Translations under genes and position numbers: made by a program
Shown here: piece after piece, positions 52,832-63,549 of the stretch
How the letters are laid out: the number at the start of each line of letters is the position of its first letter
Numbering within the stretch: the first letter of the stretch is position 1
Source: Marsupella aquatica
Taxonomy: Eukaryota > Marchantiophyta
Reading direction: 5' to 3'
DNA: 64,000 nt
Assembly: GCA_973895155.1 (NCBI GenBank)
Contig: OZ316897.1
Location: 23,436,001-23,500,000, forward strand
Notes under the pieces: generated by a model
What the model saw: only the letters and a program-made list of their open reading frames with translations
What the model was told of the DNA's origin: nothing
The model's database searches: none

Positions 52832-53901
52832 TGCCGCTGGCCGAAATTATGCCCCACTTCGAGTGAAACCGGTCTGTCATCCATCGGGTAATCCAGCAGC
52901 ACCAAAAGAATCCGTGGTGACCAACCCTAACCTAATCTATGTGCTAACCCTAAGGGCAATCTATCCCTGTCAGCACCACAAGCACTCACCTTGGTGTGTT
53001 GGGCATCACTCCAACATCACCAGGAAAGAAATACACAGCACACTAGAATGTCCAGTTGCAAACCCGGATCACTCCTATGGAATCAAGCGCCCACACCGAA
53101 CCAACATGGCGCATAAACAGGAAACAAGTGTGGAGAGGATCCAATCAACAAGAATAGTCAAACACTAACTCTCCACACCAAGAGTGATCACACATTGATC
53201 AAACAAATATTCATAATGTTCAATGAAAGGCCTTCATAATAGGCTTCATGATGTCCCAATGTTATAGATGAGAAACCATGCATAATTGGTTCAATCTGTG
53301 TATTTAGATGAACTCAGAACTATCAAAAACCTCTAAATGAGCCTATGATTTGGCCCGAAACAAGGCTCTAAGCAAACCGGAAAGTGTATAAAGCCCCCTG
53401 GCGCTTGAATCTAAACAACAAGTTGTGAAAACTTGTGTGTACACAAGATGGGATGAGAACTTGCCAATTAAGCGCTTGCGGCTGGGAATAGCCCCGGGAT
53501 GGGTGACCTCCTCGCGCTCGACCTCGTGCCTCCCCTCGCGCTCACGAATTGGAATAGCCCCGGGATGGATGGGTGACCTCGACCTCGTGCTTGCTTGCGC
53601 TCGCGATGGGTGACTTTGCGCTTGCGGTTGGGGGCACTTTCGGGATGGGTGACCTCACGCATCGCCTTATGCGCGCACAGTTGTGTGTGTATACAAAATA
53701 GAAGTCGTCGGGCTCAGAAATGGCAACATTTGCCACTCAAAAGCAGCGATTTCCTTCACAAAAATGGCAACGTCAATGGCTCTTGACCTCTGCAAACCTG
53801 TTGCGCACGGTTCTGGGACATTTTGTGAGCGTCCCTTGACGATAAAACGCTGCGAGCACTCAAAATTCCAACAGATCTGTCCACAAAACAGCAGTGTGAC
53901 A
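52832..53901 (-). repeat. Element D 5' non-coding region, probable 5' LTR
   Basis: About 1.07 kb between the gag start and the first family-C base. The minus strand begins TGTCACACTG, a plausible LTR start. The inner LTR edge and the primer-binding site were not identified. It contains the 5S-rRNA-like repeats at 53457-53656. No gene is seen. Confidence 0.45.
53457..53656 (+). repeat. 5S rRNA-derived repeats
   Basis: From 53457 the plus strand reads GAACTTGCCAATTAAGCGC, then GGGATGGGTGACCTCCTCG at 53496-53514 and CTCGTG near 53524. This lines up, in order and spacing, with the middle and 3' half of plant 5S rRNA (GAACTCC..CAGTTAAGCG.., GGATGGGTGACCTCCTGGG, CTCGTG), covering the internal polymerase III promoter boxes A and C. 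GATGGGTGAC recurs at 53568, 53605 and 53645, so the segment was partly amplified. The match is from memory. It is antisense to element D. Confidence 0.55.
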
Positions 53902-56879
53902 CCTGGAAAGGCTGGGCGGCGACCCTACCGGAGGAAGTGCAATTACACTTTGCACGGGAGGAGGATGCATGCTTTACAGCCATGCAGACCAAGAAGTACC
54001 AAGGCTTCATGGCCGGATCCGGCTTGGAAGCTTTCGTAAGATTACCAGGGCTGAAGCCCGAGGTGCCGGACTCAGACTTGTTAGAATTCGTGGGATCATG
54101 GGAACCCGAGACCAATTCCACGAGGGTGTATGGGAAGGATTTCTATCTCACTCCCCGGGTGATTGCTGAAGTGTTTGGCTTGCCGATGGGTAATAAGACC
54201 AAGGTTGATACTAGGAAGACCTTACCTGACAAGGAGTTTCGGTCGTTCCTAGGACCATCAACAAAGAATGGCTTCTTCCGAAACACCTGCACCAACCCGC
54301 ACATCGGAGAGATGATCGATTTCTTGCGGGTGACCATGCACTGTAACTTTCCGAGGGCAGAGATCGGCAAGGCTCAGGTCTACCTGGCAGAAAGGCCAGA
54401 CCCAAGCCGGGATTACAACGGGTACCTCCTCAACCAACTGAAGAAGATCTTGAAGGAGGAACAGCAGGTGATCGGCGTGGGAAGCGTGTCCCGGCTTGGC
54501 TATCACATGCCGCTGTTGTGCCGGTATGCCATAAGTCAAATCTTTGCCCCAGTACTTCCCCTATCGACAAGAGCACCGGAGGAGGTCCCAGAGCAGAGGC
54601 CGGCACCAGAGAAGCCCAACCAGCCTGACAGTCTGACGATCGAGCAGGTGTTTAGACCAAGGAAAGAAGACTTGCCGATGCAGCAACCAGGCATGCAGAA
54701 TCTGCTGAAATTGCTGGAGAAGGAAAGGAGAACGGTTCCGGCAACAACAACAAAACCGGCACCGATACAAGACGCTGCCCCAGAAGCCGACCTAAGCCGG
54801 CTTACAAGGGAAAACCCCTTTACTAGAGTCAAGGAGAGAGGGAGGCCGGAACATGAGTCGGGAGTCCGGATGTATGTAGGAGCCTCAAGTCCCGAAGCCG
54901 AGGAAAAGCAGGCCGTAGCTCCCGACCACGACAAGGAGAACAAGAGATCAACACGGAAGCCGGAGGAGGAACCAAGACCGGTGAGAGGTGAAGCCGTGTT
55001 CACAACAAAACCAGGACAACAGCGGGAGAAGCCGGTAGTCCAAGCCGAGGAGGAGGCGGTAGAGGACTACAGCAATGATGACTCCGGCTATGGGTCGGAT
55101 CATCATGTTCCAGGAGTAAGGACCTGTGGCCGGTTCATCCCCACGCTCCCAAGAGTAGTTCGAGGAGACCCAAGCCAACAGAGCAGCCCCGAGTCTCCCC
55201 CACCAGATGTCGCTCCCCCGAGCTTTGACAGCATAAAATAGACGGTGTAGGAATTTCAGGAGCGAATCAGGGAGGAAGAGGAGGCAGCCCTGGCTAGGGA
55301 AAAGGATTTACCAGGAGGAGAATGGCCAGAGGACATCAGGCGGCTTGCAGAAAAACAAAGCAACCCTCTTGCCACCGTAGAAGAAATCCGCAAGACGGCT
55401 TGGGAGCAGAGGCCGCGGTGGTTGATGCCGATGACTTCTAGTTACTCCACCTATGCTAAGGATAGAGCCATCGAGTACGGGGAAATGCGTGGAGAGCTGG
55501 CGCTCAGCATCTTTGGGGAGGAGTTGGAGCAAGGACCCTTTTTCCAGAGGGAGATGTTGGAGAAGCGCCAATTAGAAGAAGCGGTGACTTTGGAAAGAAG
55601 CAAGAAGGACGAGGTCATCCGTCAGCTTAGGGCAAGAGAAGCCAAAATCAAAGACCTGAGGGCGGCCAAGAAAGCCCAAGATGAACTGCGGATAAAGCGG
55701 CATGAGCTAAATATCATGCAGGGCCAATTGGATACCGCACAGTCTGATAATCGGATTATCGAGAATAAACTGACTCGAACCCAAGGAGAGTTCGTCGATG
55801 CGATCAAGGAGCGGGAGAAGTGGAAGCGAGAGCTGAGGGATGCAGAGGAGGCCCACATAACGGCCAACAACCGGGCCATGGCGGAGACCCAGAGAAGGGA
55901 AAGGGCATTGAAGGGGGAGCTCGAGGTTATCCACGGAGCCCTTGAGAAGAAGGAGGCCGAGTTAGGGAAATCCTATCAAGGGATTATTGCGCTGCAGCAA
56001 GAGCTTGCGTCCCTGACGGCCAGCTTCAAAGCCGACCTGCGTGAGAAGGACAATATGCTCGATCAGACTTATGCCAAGATGAACCAGATGGAGTCTGTCA
56101 TCATTGCAGAGCTCGACAAGGAGTTAAGAGCGACCCAGGAGGAGAGAGTTGCGTTTAAAAAGGAATTGGAGGAAGCCCAGAAGGAGCTGGAGGAGGCGTG
56201 CAAGGACCTGGAGGAGGCGTGCAAGGACCTGGACGAAGTGCAGGAGGAGTTGGAGGAAAGCACGCGGAAGCTAGAGAACTTACAACGACGAGCCGACAAC
56301 CAAACGGAGCGGCTGAAGAAACAAGCCGCAGTATTTAAGTGCTTGGCTTCATCAGGGCCAACTCAAATTGAGGCCACTAAGTTACCAGGAGTGGTACTAG
56401 CCGAAGGACAAACCGCGCCATTTGCACCAGTGCTGGAAGTAAGTAAGAAGGGGAAGGGGCCAGCTGCCGAACCAGAAAAGAAGAAGAAACGGAAACCTTC
56501 AGGGTCAAGGAGTAATACGGCTCCACAGGCCGTGGTGACCATGGAGGTAAACCCAGCACCGACCTCAGGCAGGATTACGGTAGAGGATCCAACTACCCTA
56601 GAAGGGGATGACAAAGCCAAGGCCAGGATACTCGGTAATGAAGCCGAGGTACCCAATCTGCCACTTAAGTGTGCAAGGGAGGCCGTAGGCGAGGCTGAGG
56701 CCGTAGCCGAGGCTGATGTTGAAGCCGATACCGTAGCCGATGCCGGGGGTGGACCCAGTCAGGCCGATGGAGAGTTGACTCAGTCAAGGACAGGTAATCT
56801 GTCAAAGAACGAACCTACGGCAGTGGCTGAGGAGGAAGCATTGGGGGCATCCATTGAGGGACAGACACCGTTGCCATGA
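53902..56879 (+). pseudogene. C2 ORF3 (best-preserved family-C copy, 5' truncated)
   Basis: Enters in frame at the WKGWAATLPEEVQLHF segment and runs to 55239, where TAG and a second TAG five sense codons later interrupt it (IK stop TV stop EFQE, against IKQTAQEFQE in C1); the same frame then continues to TGA 56877-56879. Core motifs are FYLTPRVIAEVFGLPMGN, NGFFRNTCTNPHIGEMIDF and RLGYHMPLLCRYA. The coiled coil spans about 55470-56320 with MLEKRQLEEAVTLERSKKDE and repeated KDLEEAC units (56190-56240), followed by a Lys-rich patch (KKKKRKP) that could be a nuclear localisation signal and a Glu/Ala-rich tail. Function unknown; a structural or Gag-associated role is one possibility. Confidence 0.78.
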
Positions 56880-57783
56880 CGGTGGTGGAGGGCTGCTCCT
56901 TTCAAGGAGGGCGGACGTGGAGGGAGGAGGCGTGAGTGGGCAGGGCGGGCTCAGATCTCTAAGTTTAGGATTAGGATCAGGACCAGGAGGCGGCCCTGAC
57001 ACTTAGCTTAGTGGGATTGCGGTTCCACTGGTAAGAGCAACACTTGTACTCCTGCCTCGCTGTACATAGGTAGATTCAGTTAGGTAGATTAGGCTTACGC
57101 TGCAAAGAATTAGGCGGATCCACTACCAGGATAAGTACCTGGGCAGCGGGGAGCTCAGGGCCTCTTCTTTAGCAAGTTTTTAGTTGCACCAGCCAGGCTG
57201 GGATCAAGTAGTAAGAGAAGCTCTCGGTTAGTCATACAATGACCCTTGTGTATATTCATGTTTCCTCATGCCTAAGAGCTGAATAGAGTTGGCCTCACGG
57301 CTTAGTTCGCAGAGCTTGTGTATGAGATGTACTGTTTGTATGGCAAGTGCATGGTATGACTCAGTCAGAAGGAGTCATTTTGCTATTTGTGTGTCGCATT
57401 AACTTGTGTGAAGAGTGCCCACATCAACTAATAGATGAAGGAAAGTAAGCAAGGGAGTGAGAGTTGGATGTGTCGAGCTGAGAGAGGTCTTAGCGGCTTA
57501 ACCAAGCCTATTGGGGATCATTCCGGCGGCGGAATCCAAATATACCTAACAAGTAGGAGGGGAAGACAAGGGAAGGCCTAGATTAGGCCGGCTACGTATC
57601 TCATGACCCGATGAAGGATCTGTCCAGTATATGTGTGTAAAATGTTAATAGTAGTAGTAGAGGGAGATTAGCAGCGTCCCATGCCACTAAGCCGCGAAAA
57701 CGGCCTCGCCAAGCGCAAAACCTGCGGGAATCGGCTTGTGAAGGGGGGTTTCTGGGGTTTAGGGAGCCATGGGACGCACCACA
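56880..57783 (+). other. C2 LTR non-coding 3' part
   Basis: About 900 bases with no gene. It carries TTCCGGCGGCGGAA at 57521-57534 and a TAGTAGTAGTAG run near 57648-57660, both shared with C1. It ends at CACCACA. Confidence 0.7.
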
Positions 57784-60700
57784 GTACACCGGCCTCATCA
57801 CTGAGCATTCCGGCTTTGCCCTTGCCATCCCCGCCTTGTAGGATAGTTGGATCCTCTGCCGTGACCCTGCCTGAGGTTGGTGTCGGGTTTACCTCCTTGA
57901 TCACGATGGCTTGAGAAACCGTGTTACTCCCCGACCCAAAAGGTTTTTGCTTTTTCTTCTTCCTTGTTTCAGCAGTTGGTCCCTTCCCCTTGCCACTTAC
58001 CTCCGGCACCGGTGCGAGTGTCTCGGCTTGTCCTTCGGCCAGTACTACTCCTGGCAACTTGGTTGCCCCTATTGGAGTTGGACTTGAGGAAGCCAAGCAC
58101 TTAAATACTGCGGCCTGTTTCTTCAGCTGCTCCATTTGGTTGTCGGCTTGCCGCTGTCAGTTCTTTATCTTCCACGTGCTTTCCTCCAACTCCTCTTGCA
58201 ATTCGTCCAGGTCCTTGCGCGCCTCCTCTCGCTCCTTCTGGGCTTCCTCCAACTCTCTCTGGGCTTCCTCTAGCTTCTTTTTTAAGGTAGCCCTCTCTCC
58301 CTGGGTTGCTCTTAGCTCCTTGTCGAGCTCCGTTATGACCTCAGACTCCATTTTATTCATCTTGGCATAAGTCTGGTCGAGCTGGTTGTCTTTCTCACGG
58401 AGGTCGGCCTTGAAGCTGGCCGTCATGGATGCAAGCTCCTGTCGTAGCACAATGATCGCCTGATAGGATTTCCTAACTCGGCCTCCTTCTGCTCAAGGGC
58501 TCCGCGGATATCCTCGAGCTCCCCCTTCAACGCCCTCTCCCTTCTCTGGGTCTCCGCCATGGCCCGGTTGTTGGCTGCTATGTGGGCCTCCTCTGCGTCT
58601 CTCAGCTCTCGCTTCCACTTCTCCTTCTCCTTGATTGCATCGACCAACTCTCCTTGGGTCCGAGTCAGTTTATCCTTGATAATCTGATTATCAGACTGCG
58701 CGGTATCCAATTGCCCCTGCGTGATGTTTAGCTCATGCGGCTTAATCCACAGCTCATCTTGGGCTTTCTTGGCCACCTTCAGGTCTTCTACCTCGGCTTC
58801 CCTTGCCCTAATCCGACGGATGACCTCGTCCTTCTTGCTTCTCTCCAAAGCCACTGCTTCTTCTAATCGGCGCTTCTCCAACATCTCCCTCTAGAAAAAG
58901 GGTCCCTGCTCCAACTCCTCCCCAAAGATGCTGAGCGCAAGTTCCCCACGCATCTCCCCGTACTCCATGGCTCTTTCTTTAGCATAGGCGGAGTGAGTAG
59001 AAGTCATCAGCATCAACCATTGCGGCCTTTGTTCCCAAGCCGCCTTGCGGATTTCTTCTATCGTGGCTGGAGGGCTGCTTCATTTTCTGCAAGCCGCCTG
59101 ATGTGCTCTGGCCATTCTCCCCCTGGTAAATCTTTCTCCCTAGCCAGGGCTGCCTTCTCTTCCTCCCTGAGTCGCTCCTAAAACTCTTGTGCCATCTGTT
59201 TTATGTCATCAAATTAAGCTTGGGGGAGCAATATCTAGTGGGGGAGGCTCGGGGCTGCTCTGCTGGGTGGGGTCCCCTCAAACTACTCTTGGAAGAGTGG
59301 GGATGAACCTGCCACAGGTCCTTACTCCTGGAACATGATGGTCCGACCCGTAGCCGGAGTCATCATGTTCGTAGCCTTCTACCGCCTCCTCTGCGGCTTG
59401 GACTACCGGCTCCCCCCGTTGCTCTCCTGGTTTTGCCGTGAACACGGCCTCATAGATCACGGGTCCTGGTTCCTCCGGCTTCCACGTTGATCTCTTCTTC
59501 TCCCTGTCGCGACCAGGAGCTTCGGGCTGTTTTTCCTCGGCTTCGGGACTTGAGGCTCCTACATACATTTGGACTCTCGGCTCGTGTTCCGGCCTCCTTC
59601 TCTCCTTGACCCCAGTAAAGGGGTTTTCCCTGGTAAGTTGGCTTAGGCCAACTTCGGGAGCAGTATTCTGTACCGGTCCCGTTGCTGTTGCCGTTCTCCT
59701 TTCCTTCTCCAGCAATTTCAGCAGATTCTGCATGCCTGGTTGCTGCATCAGCAAGTCCTCCTTCCTTGGCCTAAACACCTGTTCGATTGTAGGACTGTCG
59801 GGCTGGGTTGGTTTCTCTGTTGCCGGCCTCTGTTTCGGAACCTCCTCTGGTGCTCTTGCCTGCAGGGAAAGTACCGGGGCAAATATCTGACTTCGGGCAT
59901 ACCGGCACAACAGCGACATATGATAGCCAAGCCGGGACACGCTTCCCTTGCCGATCACCTGCTGTTCCTCCTTCAAGATTTTCTTCAATTGGGTGAGGAG
60001 GTATCCGTTGTAGTCCCGGCTGGGGTCTGGCCTCTCCGCCAGGTAAACTTGTGCCTTGCCAATCTCTGGCCTTGGCAAGTGGCAGTGCATGGTTACCCGC
60101 AAGAAATCAATTATCTCTCCTATGTGCGGGTTGGTGCAGGTGTTCCGAAAGAAGCCATTCTTTGTTGATGGCCCTGGGAACGATCGGAACTCCTTGTCTG
60201 GCAAGGTCTTCCGGGTATCTACTTTGGTCTTATTGCCCGTCGGCAAGCCAAACACTTTGGCAATCACTCGGGAAGTGAGATAGAATTCTTTCCCATACAC
60301 CCTTGTGGAATTGGTCTCGGGCTCCCAAGATCCCATGAATTCTAATAAGTTTGAATCCGGCACCTTCGGCTTTAGCCATGGTAACTTTACGAAGGCTTCC
60401 AAGCCGGATCCGGCCATGAAGCCCTGGTACTTCCGAGTCTGCATAGCCGTAAAGCATGCATCCTCTTCGCGTGCAAAGTGTAATTGCACTTCCTCGGGGA
60501 GGGTCGCCGCCCAGCCTTTCCAGGTGTCATCCCTTGGTGGAACGGCATTGATGGGGTTGACCTCCTCTTCTTCAGCTTCTTCCTGCCTCCTGCTCCCTTG
60601 CTCGGCTGGCTTCCTTGGTGCCGCCGACCTCGTTCTCTTTGCAGGGGTGGTCTCTTCATTGATGTTCCCTTTCCTCTTCATAGCAGCTGCCGTGAATGTT

Positions 60701-61293
60701 TCTCCTAGCACGGTTGCCTTCGTCCACCCCTCCGTGCTACCCTTCAACTCCCAGTGTATGTCGTTGCAGCGGTTGATGGCCTCACGGATGCCGACTATTA
60801 TGTTCTCACAAAATAGAAGATCGTCGAGTTCGTTGGCAGTAGGCGTCCACAAGAATTCAGCCGTAATGAGTTCTCCTCCTAAGAAGGCAGACTTCTGCAG
60901 CTCCCACAGTCGAGCGAGCTCCTGCCGTTCTCGAGCGGCTCTCTCTGATTCTTCGTCCTCGTAGGTCCCAATGTACTCAGTTGCCCGTTCTAACAGGCAT
61001 CCCCAAAAAGGAGCAGCTTGATTGACGTTGCTCATACCCTTCTTGAGTTGATTGTCGGTATCTACTTCCACCCCGAGTGCTTGCCTGAGCAGCGGACAGT
61101 AGTTGGCCTCCCGTAGTCGTCTACTTAGTTCGTGCTTGCAAATGAGCCGCCATTCCTTGCAATCGATCCTTACCCCTCCCTGACTGGTCTTCCTTCCCGT
61201 TAGTTACCTATGGCCGTCGGCACTGAGCGCGCCCTAACCCTAATCGTGTTCCTCCCCCGGGGTTTTTACTTCCGGCCTCGGCTCGGGTTCCAT
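57784..61293 (-). pseudogene. C3 ORF3, decayed
   Basis: The minus-strand ATG at 61293 (MEPEPRPEVK) is followed by a frameshift; a long frame of 597 codons runs to TGA 59280-59278, which replaces an Arg codon (..PRVV stop GDP, against PRVVRGDPS in C2), consistent with CGA to TGA. Core motifs are ATEYIGTYEDEESERAARER, FYLTSRVIAKVFGLPTGN and GYGSDHHVPGVRTCGRF. Downstream, coiled-coil fragments at 58884-58423, 58450-58157 and 58135-57784 are in shifted frames (one base lost in ELGKSYQGI near 58470). It is interrupted by the C2 junction. Confidence 0.75.
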
Positions 61294-61410
61294 AGCCATC
61301 CTTAATTGTTTATATTTTCCATATTTTTGCTACTACACTAATGTGTTTCCAGGGTTTACTCCTTATTTTATCATTTAAACTGGCCTAGTGATTCCTGGCT
61401 AGGCATCACA
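57784..61410 (-). mobile_element. C3: family-C LTR, 3' part missing
   Basis: The minus strand begins TGTGATGCCTAGCCAGG at 61410 and follows C1 through ORF3 until 57784, where C2 begins in the opposite orientation. The 3' quarter of the LTR is missing, consistent with C2 having inserted here and the remainder lying left of the window. Confidence 0.8.
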
Positions 61411-62216
61411 CACGAACATTTTGTCAGTTATAGATGTTTTGATAAATATTGGACACATATCTGAATAAAGTTTCAAAAGTTTTTTCAATTTCATGCGCGC
61501 ATACCTTGCTAGCGAGATCGCTAGTAAATATTGCCTACCGGTACTTGAGTGATTTCCATTGTGGATGGCATGCAATCACTTTGTGTATGTTAAACTTTCA
61601 CAAAAGTTTGGTTGAATTAAATCTTTATATGTGTTGTTAATTGTTAGCGACATTGCTAGTTAAAATATGCAACATTTAGGACCCACACTTATTATACAGG
61701 AGATCCTCGCTAACATACCATCAACATTCTTATTACTTGGAAAATGTCCATTGTTCAGGTTTTGAAACCTGGAATGCGACAAAAACACGCACTCTTTAAC
61801 GTCCACCTTAACGGATAAAAGAGATGGACTCAACTACTGTGTAACGGAATCAAACTCCACAGTTCACCAACAGTCAGAATTGGCTGTTTCACAAGATTGT
61901 CTCTCTCTAGATTAAGCAAAAACTTATTTGAGTACACCCAGAGGAGATGTTTATAAGACATGTAGGGTCTTCCTCGCGTGTGCCTCTTGTAGAAGTCATC
62001 ACAAGAGCAACAAGGGAAGCAACACACTTGAACCCAGTAGTTGTGTGCAATTCTAGAGTCACTCTCGTGAGTAGCGATGAAATATTGCCATCCCCATCCG
62101 TTGCCTGTGCAAATCTTGTCACTTCCAATGACTCTCATTTGTTCGACAGATGCAGATCGAATGCGTTTAAGAAGCTCAGGGGTGTTCTGGAAACGTTGCC
62201 GAACGCCTTTCCCATT
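61411..62216. other. Non-LTR flank with palindromes, no clear gene
   Basis: Low-complexity, AT-rich sequence outside C3. It carries GCTAGCGAGATCGCTAGT (61508-61525) and a decayed copy GTTAGCGACATTGCTAGT (61643-61660). Short ORFs are not convincing. Confidence 0.4.
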
Positions 62217-63426
62217 TCAAGTCTTCAATCGACGATTTGGATAAGCAATGTCAACCCTTTCGGGGAAGGCATTCACATGAATTTGGAGGTCAAGACGACT
62301 TGCAGGAGAGAATGATCTGATTGGCGTCGCATCAGAGTATGATAACCCTCTGATTTGAAAGCCATTTTGAAGGAGAAAATCAATCTCTTCAGGGGTCAGC
62401 CTAGTTCCTCGTTGGACTTGCAGTGCCTCAGGTGGTTGCGGGAGCTGGGCAAGAGTCCTTCTTCCACCTGTTTTATGGCACTTATTATTCAGACAGAAGT
62501 ACAGAAGCTGACGATGTGGGGAGGACAACCTCAATCCGTGAATGGCCACACCAACAACTCCAGTCCGGAACGCCTTATATCCAATTTCCTTGATCAGATT
62601 ACGGCATTCTTCTCTACCAAAGACACTTCGATCCACTAGTCCGTTGCACACAGGTCCACTCCCTTTCCCACTTCGTCTCAAATGCCAGGTCCCATACGAA
62701 ACATCAACCTCTTCAATAAAAGGGGGCATCCCGAATCCAATCCTGACTATTTTGAGGAGATGCTATTTCTCCAACATCATTTGTAATCGGTGTTCCTTCT
62801 ACATCTGTTCCAAGGCTTCGTTCTTCACCATCATCTGAGATATTGATAACTTCACGAGGGAGAGCATCTGTCTGGCGGGTGGGACTGTTTTCATTATCAG
62901 GAATACACGACAGTCCCCCAAGGTCAGAACCACTTCTGAAACTACTGAATTCAACGTACAGATTCCTTCTTTTCAAGCTTGACGGAGACGTCATTGTACG
63001 CAATATTTTATCATGTCGATGAGAATCATTCTCATGAATAGATGTGGAAGCATTACCCTTCCATTTTCCTAACATTGTCCAAATATCCCCATGTAAAGGC
63101 TCTGTTCTATAGAACTCATACTTTCTAGAGGATTCAAATAGTAGATTGGATGCCTTCTCATAGGCATCCAATGATCCCATAGTATCTGCATTGCGATAGG
63201 CCAACTCAAATATTGTAGGACCATTACCACGATGACATCCTTCCATATACAAGGTGAACGCGACAATCTGTCCAACTGCTCGATTCTGATCAACTTCACA
63301 TGCTTCCATCAAACCAATTCTCTTCTTCGGTTGGCACGATCGCATTGAAGCATGAGAAGATTCAGATCCCGCGCATTTTGGCATCAAGGCAGACTCTTTT
63401 GCAGTTTGTGTTTGCCACAGAATCAA
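62217..63426 (-). pseudogene. Unrecognised protein in two overlapping frames
   Basis: The minus strand has a 237-codon frame (63426-62713) and then a 170-codon frame (62729-62217), overlapping by 17 bases around the run GATGCCCCCTTTTATTG. A single-base indel in that run, or an unseen intron, would join them. The first part has RNADTMGSLDAYEKASNLLFE and a Ser/Asp-rich tail; the second has ECRNLIKEIGYKAFRTGVVG, then QLLYFCLNNKCHK, which could bind a metal. I do not recognise the family. It lies directly downstream of the weakly transposase-like sequence at 63550-64000 and could be part of the same decayed element. Confidence 0.4.
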
Positions 63427-63457
63427 TGTTAGTCAATGTACGGGTCAATGTATTCAG

Positions 63458-63543
63458 GCTAGCGACCTCGCTAGCAGAAAGCACACTAGTTATAGACTAG
63501 TCAGGGTTAAAACAATGATATTTAGGCTAGCGATCTCGCTGGC
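63458..63543. repeat. Pair of GCTAGCGA palindromes
   Basis: GCTAGCGACCTCGCTAGC (63458-63475) and GCTAGCGATCTCGCTGGC (63526-63543). They share the arms GCTAGCGA / TCGCTAGC with the sites near 61508 and 61643. Confidence 0.65.
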
Positions 63544-63549
63544 TTAAAT

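Larger units (their letters stand above)
9265..53901 (-). mobile_element. Element D: Ty3/gypsy retrotransposon with a DNA methyltransferase, in four pieces
   Basis: Minus-strand order is gag (52831-51497), PR (to 50225), methyltransferase (50221-49652, 35983-35817, 30333-29782), RT (29858-28783) and RNase H (9436-9265). Removing B2, C1 and B1 with one copy of each 5-base duplication rejoins the protein frames: methyltransferase motif VI runs directly on at the B2 site, and the RT/RNase H linker (..LAKP / LTILTKL..) at the B1 site. The right end is placed at 53901 because the minus strand there begins TGTCACACTG and family-C sequence begins immediately outside. RNase H is cut at 9265 by element A, so INT and the 3' LTR are not in the window. 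The copy is decayed by nonsense codons and frameshifts. Confidence 0.85.
53902..57783 (+). mobile_element. C2: family-C LTR, 5' part missing
   Basis: Homologous to the C1 3' LTR from within ORF3 to the LTR end (..GCACCACA at 57783). The first third is absent at 53902, where element D begins; the missing part may lie beyond D, left of the window. Confidence 0.8.

Noticed and set aside
53107-53130. Primer-binding site of element D (minus-strand TGGTTCGGTG)
   Set aside because: No LTR end is established there and I could not match it with confidence to a tRNA 3' end.
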